This document shows positions 6,625 to 13,424 of a DNA stretch of 14,753 bases, piece after piece. Every line of letters starts with the position of its first letter. Positions within the stretch are counted from its first letter, which is position 1. The translations under genes were made by a program, and so were the position numbers. Location: assembly GCA_016839955.1 (NCBI GenBank), contig JAEOTI010000258.1, positions 1 to 14,753 of the forward strand, written 5' to 3'. The notes beneath the pieces are model-generated. The model saw nothing but the letters and a program-made list of their open reading frames with translations. It was not told the DNA's origin and ran no database searches. The DNA is from Candidatus Hodarchaeota archaeon. GTDB taxonomy: Archaea > Asgardarchaeota > Heimdallarchaeia > Hodarchaeales > YT1-057.

Positions 6625-9600
6625 TTAACCGACTTTTCGAAAATGTCCTGGTTTTGCTTCATACACCTCACCTTCCCGCTTCAATGTTTGGATATACTCC
6701 TGTACGTCGATTTCATCGAGATTAAACTTTTTTGCATGTTCAAGAAGCTGGTGAAGGGTAAATGTTTCTTGTTCTCCCGTAAACTGATCAATAATTTCTC
6801 GTAAAGTGGAAATTTTAGTTCTTGTTCTTGTAGAAGTGCCAGTTGTCATTCGATCTATATCAAAGGCTCCTGTTTCTAGATCCACCGCAAGTTCCTTCAT
6901 TGTGGCAATTATTAAACGAATTGCTGCAACAGCGTCTTCCAATTGCACTTCACTACGAAGACCCATTCGTGCTCGAGCCTCAGATATTCGGATTAGCGCC
7001 TCCAGTTGCCGAGGAGTAATCGGGATAGGGCTTGGCTCGGAACCTTTAGAGATTTGACCTTTCGATCGTAATTCTAGATAAAACTCCTGAAGTCTTTGAA
7101 CTGCATCAGAACCTAGAATAGGAGGAGGTTGTTGTCGGGCATAAGCAATATATTTCTTCAAAATTTCTACATTTAGGGGAGGTTCAATTGGAAGGGAACG
7201 GGATTGGTGTAGGTTAAGAATATGGGATGATTTTCGCCGATCTTCTTCTTCTTCGGGGTAATCAGTGATGGGAAAGATCAGATCGAATCGAGAAAGCAGA
7301 GTGGGAGGAAGGTTGATGTTATAGGATGGGTCTTTCCATGGATTCCAACGCCCATCTCGGGGGTTAGCAGCAGCAAGCACAGAAGTTCGGGCATTAAGGG
7401 TAGCAACGATTCCTGCCTTTGCGATACTAACGGTATGTTGTTCCATCGCCTCATGAATGGCACTACGATCCTCTGGACGCATTTTGTCAAATTCGTCAAT
7501 AGCTGCAAGTCCTTCATCCGCTAATACCAATGCTCCGGCTTCTAGAGTCATTTCCCCCGAGTCTGGATCCCTGAGCACAGCAGCAGTATTATGTACTACG
7601 AAACCATTTACTAAGAAATTATGTGTATGTGGTATAGTTAGATCATAAACAAAGTTTGAATTAGATGGAATTTCTTCAAGAGACTTAACCTCATCCCAGA
7701 AGACATCAGATTTTGAAAGGCTTTTTAACATATTATATTTAGCTAAATATTCTTCGTGTTGGTTTTTAACGAAGTGAAAAAGTTGATTCCAATATTTTTT
7801 AGTAGCCTGGCTAATGTTTTTGTTAATTTTTGAAAAAATAGGGTAAAAGACTTTAATTGGAATAGGATGATTACGATTCTTCCTTTTAAAGTAGTCATAA
7901 TATTGCATTCTTGATAATTTTGAATATTTTAAGAATTGAGCTTCAGTCATTATTGATATTGCTTCTTCTAGAAAGTTACTTCGGTGATTGTAAGGTATTT
8001 TGACTCGATGTCTTTGCCAATCCAGCTTCAATTTTCTCAGAATCTCAGCTAGTTTTGCGCGAGTAATCCCTAATTTGAAATTCGAAGGGCTGAAAGCAGA
8101 TTTATATCCAGTAATTTCTCTAGTATTATAATCGTAGAACTTAACTATCTCATTGAGTATTTTATATGCCCCTATGATAACATCATCGTTGCGATGTGTA
8201 GTTTTTTCCTGTTTACAGTATTTTTTTAGTTTCTCCTTCTTCAAGGGATGATTAAAATTGATATTGTTCTTGAAAGAAACAAATTCCGCAAATGAGCTAA
8301 ATGTTAATTCGTATCTAATCTTTTTTCCTTCAATTGTTCTTCCACTAACTAATCTTGTAGTTTTTGGTTGTCGGTCACGAATATAAGAGATTATATCTAT
8401 TTTCAATAGCGCATTTTGTACAAAAGACACTAAATCATAGCTCGTTGAACTAAATCCAATATGGGAAGAACCCTTTTTTCTCGTAAAAATCCATCCATCT
8501 GAATCAAATAATCCCCTTAGAAGATAATAAAGATACTTAGAAGGGTAGCTGAAGAGATCTGAATTAAGCGACATTTGAGGAGATTTCGGTGAAAGAACTA
8601 ATCCAAATTTGGTGAATAAATGGTAGATTATTTTTGACCAAACTCTACAAGACGGTGGTCTTTCAACGTTTCCTTTCGTGTAGTTGACTTTGAGGCCCAA
8701 TTTTTTAAAGAATTTCCTAAAATCGTCCAATAATGTCTCTTCTCGATTACTTAAGCCAATTGTTACTCCCCCATATCCTTTTTCTCTTCTGTCAAGGGTA
8801 ACTCTTCCATCACCAATAATTAAACCCATAATATAGAACCATTTTTCATCCAAAATTCGGGGTAAGTAGATTTTTTGCCCTTTCTTTAATTCTAAATGTA
8901 GTTCATCCGGTAAAAGGCTTTCAGGGTCTTCTTTCACAAGTTGAGTTAATTCATTAAATTTATTAACAGAGATATTTCCAATCCGGGACTTATTCTTCCA
9001 TCTATAAAGAGTATCTTCATCTACGTCCAATTTATTGGCTATTTCACGTTTAGTTAAGTTATACTTTTTGGAGGCTTTCTCTAAACATAATTTCACAATC
9101 TCAGAGACATTGATCAGTAAAATATCTCGTGGATAATCCTTGATTAATTCATAAACTGAAGGAACTTGTTTTGAAGGTTCAATTGGTAACATTCTAGTAA
9201 CTGCAAGCCGATCTTTTTGTTTTAACAACCTTGCAGGTTTCCAGATCAACCCAATTTTATGATCTAAGCAAAGAACGTTTGTTTCAGGAGTTAAATCAAT
9301 TTTTCTTCCTGTTTTAGAAATTATTTGGATCCATTTTTCTGGACTATTAATTTTCCATAGTTTTGAAACTTGCTGAGATTCTAATTGAAGATCTTTTGAA
9401 TGATAAGCTTCTATATTACTATCTTCGTTGTTTAGATATTCAAAACCTTCTTTAAACTGAATAATCTTCCCGTTTTGAAATTCTCGGTCAACAACTGTAG
9501 AAATTGGATAAATACCATTCTTGAGGAATACTTTACTATTGGGAGCAACACAAAGCCCGGCTGCTGAAGAACCCCGTCCACTAGTATACAATCCTCTAGG

Positions 9601-12060
9601 GGCTAATGATGAGATACTTTTAAGTATTTGACTGTTATGGACAAAAATTCCATCGGCTATATAGTTATGCACTTCTGGGACTTGGAGATCATACACCCAC
9701 TCGTCTTCTGATGGTATAACTTCAATTTTTACAACATTATCCCAGTAGATATCAGCGAAAGCGATAGTTTTGAGTACATTTATGCCTTTGTTAACTTTTT
9801 TCTTCTTCTCATACGTTCTAACAATTTTTTGAAGGTTTTTTCGTGAGGGATTTCTATCTCCTCTTTCATAATGCTGATAGGTTGTTCTTGGGATAGGAAA
9901 GTCAAATTGCGATAATCCTGTTTGTAGTCTTATTTTCTTGATTATTTTACTTACATTGGGAATAATATCCGTGTTAGTATTGGGCTTTTTTTGAGAATTT
10001 GAATGAACATTCAACAATCGCTGTTTTCTTTTGATGGAAAATCCTAGATTTGCCTTAAATTTCTTTATTTCATCTTTACCGGTAATGTTCATTCTATAAT
10101 ATGTCCCTTTATCAATAATTTTCTCTTTGATATGGGAAACGATTTCAAATCTTAACAAAAGTAATTGAATATCTTTTAAGAGACAATAGGAAGCAGAAGA
10201 AAACTCAATCTTTGGTCTATCCTTAGAAATATGAGCCTCACTATCAAAAAGTGCAATTAAGAATATTTTAACTGTCTCATCAGTAGCCCGCATAATTTGG
10301 TTAGGTACTCGTTTATGGCGGGACTTCATTATAAGAGCTGGGCAAAGATTTTCTAAATACGAATACAATTCAGATGATCCACAGTACACATCGTACGCTG
10401 TTTTATTCTCTGACTTCCTTTGGTTATAATTCACTCCAAGTTTGTCTAAATGTGATTTATATCTCTCTAATAATTCCTCGTCCGAGTTAGTAAACCAAAT
10501 GAGCTTAGATTTTCCCTTGTCTTGGGAAGATCCCTCTGCAATGAATAAACCGAGAAACTCTGCAAACCATATAGTAAGTTCATCTGGTGGTTTTAATCTT
10601 ACAGCATTATTTGACCTACTTAGTTGATAAGTAACAAATAAAGTATTATCCCCGTTAATAGATATTTTTCTTGGAACTGCAATAAAATCTTCTACTTTTA
10701 GCTCTTTAGTCTGGATTGCTTGAATAAACCCATCATTGCAACAAAAGAATGGATGACTTGGGGATACTGTTATCTGCCGACCACTCAGAGTTGTAACTTT
10801 GTATAAATTTCTTGGTGACTCTCTTTTCCATTGAATGTTGCTTTTTTTAGGAATACTTCTACCTCTTTTGTCCATTGAAAAAAGAAAAGTTTCATTTTCT
10901 TCATAGTAACCATCATCTATTACGTTTGTATTCGTTATATTACTATCAATCAAGTCTTTAATTGAAGTTCTCTCTCCTGTGGAAAGCAATATTTCACTCG
11001 AAGGTGCTAGACACTTTCCCACACCCGGATCCCCTATCAAAAGAATATTAGCTTCCCCTCGAATTCTCATCCCATCAGGTGTTTCTTTATAGGTTCCTCC
11101 GAACAGTAGGTACGCAATGGCTTCTTTTACTACTTCGTAACCATGAATACTAGGTGCGATGGATTGGATTATTCGGTCAATAATCAACGGATCTTTCGCG
11201 AGTTCTGTAATGTTTTCTTCATCTTCAGGTGAAATTTCGATGTTTTCATATTGTTCAGTTTCTTTCTTACAAGCTACAGCTTCAAGAACTCGTGAATACG
11301 TTGCCAATTGTCCTCTTTTTAGCAATCGTTCAGGATGAGATTCTAAAATTCCTGTAATTAATATCCGATCACCTGGACGCACAGTATCCACCAAATCATC
11401 TCTTAGGACAATACTGAAACTTTGAGGCATTTGCCCAGGAGGTAAGTCTTCTGGCTTTTCTTGAATGGTGATCCGCTGCCAATCTACAAAGGTGGATTGC
11501 TCCACAAGCAGCTTAAATGGTCCTTTTCTGTTGCATTCAGGGATTGGACAGGCTACTGGAGGATTATATCGGCCTTCTTCTTGAACACGCACAAATTCGT
11601 GTCCACAGTTTTCAGCCAGACATCGAAACCATGCTTGTGTTAGAAGAGGTTTAATTTCTGTAGCTCGAGTCACAATTCCTTCTATAGAGATCATTCGACT
11701 AATATGGTCAGCTCGAATATCTCTCAGTTTTACCGATGTTCGTTGATAGCTATTAATAAGGCGAACATGAACCATTCCAACCTTTTCCGCAAAATCAGGG
11801 TCCTCTACTTGAAATATTTCCCATAATGCTTTTTCTGTGTCCGGTAATGTTTCATTTGGTCTTGTGACTAGTTCTTCCGCTAATTCAGGATCATATCGTA
11901 GTAGATCAGAGTAATCTACAGATATTGATCTTTTTCCCTCCGCAGTCATCCTTCGTACATGTTCTAAATAAATCTCATGACCAGAGATATCAATGAACTC
12001 GTAAATAAAATTCCTAAAACTACTAACAATATCCAAAATAATATCTCCTCTGAAAAACAT
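6625..12060 (-). CDS. mcm: Replicative helicase MCM, interrupted by two in-frame inteins
   Basis: This is the AAA+ replicative helicase. The 1811-residue precursor has exteins 1-349, 810-836 and 1492-1811, giving a 696-residue mature MCM, the normal archaeal size. Extein 1 holds the N-terminal OB/zinc region (Cys147, 152, 171, 176) and Walker A GDPGVGK (343-349), completed by Ser810 only after splicing. Extein 2 carries SQILKSIS and GRGSSAAGL. Extein 3 has Walker B AIDEFDKM (1520-1527), sensor 1 LAAANP (1562-1567), the arginine finger in LLSRFD (Arg1591) and a C-terminal winged helix (about 1750-1811). The ATG at 12060 lacks a ribosome site. TTG at 12036 (residue 9) has AGGAG 8 bases upstream and may be the true start. 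The gene lies 143 bases after the GINS gene, as in other archaeal gins-mcm neighbourhoods. Confidence 0.97.
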   Translation of the reverse strand: MFFRGDIILDIVSSFRNFIYEFIDISGHEIYLEHVRRMTAEGKRSISVDYSDLLRYDPELAEELVTRPNETLPDTEKALWEIFQVEDPDFAEKVGMVHVRLINSYQRTSVKLRDIRADHISRMISIEGIVTRATEIKPLLTQAWFRCLAENCGHEFVRVQEEGRYNPPVACPIPECNRKGPFKLLVEQSTFVDWQRITIQEKPEDLPPGQMPQSFSIVLRDDLVDTVRPGDRILITGILESHPERLLKRGQLATYSRVLEAVACKKETEQYENIEISPEDEENITELAKDPLIIDRIIQSIAPSIHGYEVVKEAIAYLLFGGTYKETPDGMRIRGEANILLIGDPGVGKCLAPSSEILLSTGERTSIKDLIDSNITNTNVIDDGYYEENETFLFSMDKRGRSIPKKSNIQWKRESPRNLYKVTTLSGRQITVSPSHPFFCCNDGFIQAIQTKELKVEDFIAVPRKISINGDNTLFVTYQLSRSNNAVRLKPPDELTIWFAEFLGLFIAEGSSQDKGKSKLIWFTNSDEELLERYKSHLDKLGVNYNQRKSENKTAYDVYCGSSELYSYLENLCPALIMKSRHKRVPNQIMRATDETVKIFLIALFDSEAHISKDRPKIEFSSASYCLLKDIQLLLLRFEIVSHIKEKIIDKGTYYRMNITGKDEIKKFKANLGFSIKRKQRLLNVHSNSQKKPNTNTDIIPNVSKIIKKIRLQTGLSQFDFPIPRTTYQHYERGDRNPSRKNLQKIVRTYEKKKKVNKGINVLKTIAFADIYWDNVVKIEVIPSEDEWVYDLQVPEVHNYIADGIFVHNSQILKSISSLAPRGLYTSGRGSSAAGLCVAPNSKVFLKNGIYPISTVVDREFQNGKIIQFKEGFEYLNNEDSNIEAYHSKDLQLESQQVSKLWKINSPEKWIQIISKTGRKIDLTPETNVLCLDHKIGLIWKPARLLKQKDRLAVTRMLPIEPSKQVPSVYELIKDYPRDILLINVSEIVKLCLEKASKKYNLTKREIANKLDVDEDTLYRWKNKSRIGNISVNKFNELTQLVKEDPESLLPDELHLELKKGQKIYLPRILDEKWFYIMGLIIGDGRVTLDRREKGYGGVTIGLSNREETLLDDFRKFFKKLGLKVNYTKGNVERPPSCRVWSKIIYHLFTKFGLVLSPKSPQMSLNSDLFSYPSKYLYYLLRGLFDSDGWIFTRKKGSSHIGFSSTSYDLVSFVQNALLKIDIISYIRDRQPKTTRLVSGRTIEGKKIRYELTFSSFAEFVSFKNNINFNHPLKKEKLKKYCKQEKTTHRNDDVIIGAYKILNEIVKFYDYNTREITGYKSAFSPSNFKLGITRAKLAEILRKLKLDWQRHRVKIPYNHRSNFLEEAISIMTEAQFLKYSKLSRMQYYDYFKRKNRNHPIPIKVFYPIFSKINKNISQATKKYWNQLFHFVKNQHEEYLAKYNMLKSLSKSDVFWDEVKSLEEIPSNSNFVYDLTIPHTHNFLVNGFVVHNTAAVLRDPDSGEMTLEAGALVLADEGLAAIDEFDKMRPEDRSAIHEAMEQHTVSIAKAGIVATLNARTSVLAAANPRDGRWNPWKDPSYNINLPPTLLSRFDLIFPITDYPEEEEDRRKSSHILNLHQSRSLPIEPPLNVEILKKYIAYARQQPPPILGSDAVQRLQEFYLELRSKGQISKGSEPSPIPITPRQLEALIRISEARARMGLRSEVQLEDAVAAIRLIIATMKELAVDLETGAFDIDRMTTGTSTRTRTKISTLREIIDQFTGEQETFTLHQLLEHAKKFNLDEIDVQEYIQTLKREGEVYEAKPGHFRKVG
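7588..9552 (-). mobile_element. Intein 2 of MCM (655 aa), LAGLIDADG type with extra HTH-like modules
   Basis: Precursor residues 837-1491, between GSSAAGL and TAAVLRDP of the extein. It begins Cys837 (CVAPNSKVFL, block A) and ends FVYDLTIPHTHNFL...VVHN (blocks F and G, His1480, His1490, Asn1491) with +1 Thr1492. Block B reads LTPETNVL, with Thr927 where the conserved His is expected. Endonuclease motifs are MGLIIGDG (Asp1084) and LRGLFDSDG (Asp1188), both intact. It is large for an intein: a helical insert before the first LAGLIDADG motif (about 961-1068) holds an HTH-like stretch (about 998-1042), and a long region after the endonuclease (about 1280-1450) holds one or two more. The insertion point corresponds, as I recall, to the CDC21-b site of Pyrococcus. 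The DNA is AT-rich: the row 8221-8280 counts 27% GC. Confidence 0.95.
9634..11013 (-). mobile_element. Intein 1 of MCM (460 aa), in the Walker A P-loop, LAGLIDADG type with HTH
   Basis: Precursor residues 350-809, splitting GDPGVGK from Ser810. It begins Cys350 (CLAPSSEILLSTGERT, block A). Block B is TVSPSHPFF, with His436 present. It ends WVYDLQVPEVHNYI...FVHN (His798, His808, Asn809) with +1 Ser. Endonuclease motifs are LGLFIAEG (Glu509) and ALFDSEA (Glu608). Both catalytic positions are acidic, although the second motif has Ala instead of Gly. Residues about 706-752 form a Cro/CI-like helix-turn-helix (IRLQTGLSQFDFPIPRTTY, then a QHYERGDRNPSRKN stretch) between the endonuclease and the C-terminal splicing block. 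The insertion point corresponds, as I recall, to the CDC21-a site of Pyrococcus. No ATPase-competent MCM can exist until this intein leaves. Confidence 0.96.
12034..12050 (-). promoter_or_regulatory. Ribosome binding site pointing to a TTG start for mcm
   Basis: The minus strand reads GAGGAGAT (12050-12043) followed by ATTATT and an in-frame TTG (12036-12034). The SD lies downstream of the ATG at 12060, so only the TTG can use it. Starting there removes 8 residues, and the N-terminus would still cover the conserved FRNFIYEF region. Confidence 0.5.
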
Positions 12061-12203
12061 TCAAAATTAATTAAATCAAACTAATTCTAACTTATTATGA
12101 AGAATTTGGTCCTCTTTTTTGTTTTCTCTTTTTATAATTATGAAATTTATTTAGCCATATGCAGAAGCTAGGTTTTTCAAACTCCTGTAGAGGTCATTGC
12201 AAA
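12061..12203 (-). promoter_or_regulatory. GINS-mcm intergenic region with a possible mcm promoter
   Basis: This 143-base AT-rich gap has a TATA-like TTATAAAAA on the minus strand at 12137-12129. That predicts initiation near 12108 and a leader of about 70 bases to the TTG start at 12036. A second AT element, TTTAATTAA (12075-12067), would start transcription just before the TTG-linked ribosome site. No T-run follows the GINS stop, so read-through from the upstream genes is also likely. I see no RNA gene or origin-like repeat cluster here. Confidence 0.4.
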
Positions 12204-12797
12204 TTAATCATCCATATTTTGATTTCCTACTTCTAAAGAAAGAATATTTTTTTCCCATTCTTCAATTACGCGGGTAATATAATCAAAAAATATTAATTCA
12301 TAAGCAGTAAGGACTTTTACAGCTAATCCACGATGAGTACGTTGAGAAGCCATTCGGGTAATTTTATGAACCCGGTTTCTTAAGAATCGTCGAAAACCAG
12401 CTAACATTCTTTCCCTCTCAGAGTTATGATAGTCTTGGGAAGTCAAATCTGAATCATGTTTAGCCTCATTTAATTGATGCACTAAACTGATGTCTGTATA
12501 TTTGCCAATTTGTTGAATAGCTGATTCTCGTTGTTCCCGACTAATAAAAGAATAAAGTTGTGAAATATCAACAAAAGGAGAATCAACCCATTCTGCTTGC
12601 TCATTTTTCACCAAACATTTTGCTAAATAAAAAGGAAGTTTGATATGTTTGTCTGTTTTTCCCCCATTGAATTCAACTCCTCCGAAATCGATATCCTCTA
12701 GATCTGAAAGGAGCTTGATTTCTGTCATTTCTTCTGTATATTCAAAATGAAGACGAGATAATTCATTACTAAGCTCGTTAGCGATTTTTTTTCTCAT
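12204..12797 (-). CDS. GINS complex subunit, probably Gins23-type (Psf2/Psf3-like)
   Basis: GINS binds MCM and a RecJ/Cdc45-like protein to form the active replicative helicase. The 197-residue protein has a short beta-rich segment first (about 14-72: TEIKLLSDLEDIDFGG, then a basic turn and IKLPFYLAKCLVKNEQAEW), like the GINS B domain ending in the 'LP...A..L...G.AE' pattern. A mainly helical A domain follows (about 77-188), rich in Arg/Lys around FRRFLRNRVHKITRMA and ending ITRVIEEWEKNIL. The B-then-A order is that of Gins23; Gins51 has A-then-B. Its position directly upstream of mcm supports the call, since gins23-mcm pairs are known in other archaea. The ATG at 12797 has no clear ribosome site nearby, only AAGGA about 13 bases upstream. 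The gene starts 30 bases after thpR ends. The assignment rests on domain pattern and context, not on a catalytic motif. Confidence 0.68.
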   Translation of the reverse strand: MRKKIANELSNELSRLHFEYTEEMTEIKLLSDLEDIDFGGVEFNGGKTDKHIKLPFYLAKCLVKNEQAEWVDSPFVDISQLYSFISREQRESAIQQIGKYTDISLVHQLNEAKHDSDLTSQDYHNSERERMLAGFRRFLRNRVHKITRMASQRTHRGLAVKVLTAYELIFFDYITRVIEEWEKNILSLEVGNQNMDD

Positions 12798-12827
12798 AGG
12801 TGTTTCTGCATCCTTATTAGCAGGTAT

Positions 12828-13406
12828 TTAGTCAGGAAAATGAGCTAGAGACGCAACACTGAGTATCTCATAGATTGGTCCTTTTGGAGTAAGAGTACTC
12901 TTTTTCAACCGTATTTCTTGAACTCCTTGATTACCAAATGGCTGATCTGCGTAAGTAGTGATGCTATTTTTTAATTTGGATATTAACGCAGGGTTTGTAA
13001 ATTTTATTCTCCCAATGGTGAGGTGAGAGGAAAATTTTCGTTTTTCTAAAGGAAAACCAAATTTGTTCATTGAATGGTCAATAGAATTTGCTAGGTTTCT
13101 TAGTTGGGTTTTGACATTATCATCTTCTACTCCTACCCATATAACTCGAGGGCGTCTGAGATTTGGGAAAACTCCAATTCCTTTAAATGGAATTTCAAAG
13201 AATTTTGTTTTTGTTGCAATCTCAATAAGGGATTGAGCTATTTTATCGATTTTCGATTCCGCTGTTTCACCAAGGAATTTTAGTGTAAGATGAATTAGTG
13301 AAGGATTAACTAGGCGAATTCCATTCAAAGAAAGCTCGTTTTGTATCTCTTGGATCGCACTACGAATACTAGATTCTTCAATATCAATACTGATAAATGC
13401 ACGCAA
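12828..13406 (-). CDS. thpR: RNA 2',3'-cyclic phosphodiesterase (2H family; '2'-5' RNA ligase')
   Basis: This 2H phosphoesterase opens 2',3'-cyclic phosphates on RNA ends and can join tRNA halves through 2'-5' bonds. The 192 residues carry both family tetrapeptides, HLTL (His39, Thr41, in HLTLKFLGE) and HLTI (His128, Thr130, in SSHLTIGR), plus the typical GIGVFPNLRRPRVIWVGV centre. The N-terminus RAFISIDI matches the family's usual MRAFIAID and fixes the start at TTG 13406, which has AGGTG 7 bases upstream. The size is normal. The gene lies 18 bases after orc1/cdc6 and 30 bases before the GINS gene, so it is probably in a replication transcript. Its RNA-processing role there is not explained. 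Confidence 0.94.
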   Translation of the reverse strand: MRAFISIDIEESSIRSAIQEIQNELSLNGIRLVNPSLIHLTLKFLGETAESKIDKIAQSLIEIATKTKFFEIPFKGIGVFPNLRRPRVIWVGVEDDNVKTQLRNLANSIDHSMNKFGFPLEKRKFSSHLTIGRIKFTNPALISKLKNSITTYADQPFGNQGVQEIRLKKSTLTPKGPIYEILSVASLAHFPD

Positions 13407-13418
13407 GTATAGACACCT
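13404..13418 (-). promoter_or_regulatory. Ribosome binding site with TTG start of thpR
   Basis: Minus-strand AGGTG (13418-13414), 7-base spacer TCTATAC, then TTG (13406-13404). Agreement of the N-terminal residues with the ThpR family makes this the best supported TTG start in the window. It sets the pattern used to judge herA and mcm. Confidence 0.75.
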
Positions 13419-13424
13419 GGTTTT

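Noticed and set aside
6607..7057. Plus-strand open frames antisense to the 3' end of mcm.
   Set aside because: Shadow frames of mcm. No promoter or ribosome site stands out and the translations look like reverse-strand noise.
7278..7648. Alternative open frames on both strands across the MCM ATPase region.
   Set aside because: They lie within the MCM coding frame, which has clear motifs throughout, and have no recognisable protein features of their own.
7588..11013. Group I/II introns or fused homing genes as the explanation for the long mcm frame.
   Set aside because: The frame is continuous, and both inserts have Cys starts, HN ends and intein block motifs, so they are inteins removed at the protein level.
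12061..12203. Possible small RNA or replication origin in the GINS-mcm gap.
   Set aside because: No stable hairpin pair, tRNA-like fold or repeated origin boxes could be found by eye. A promoter explains the AT-rich elements adequately.
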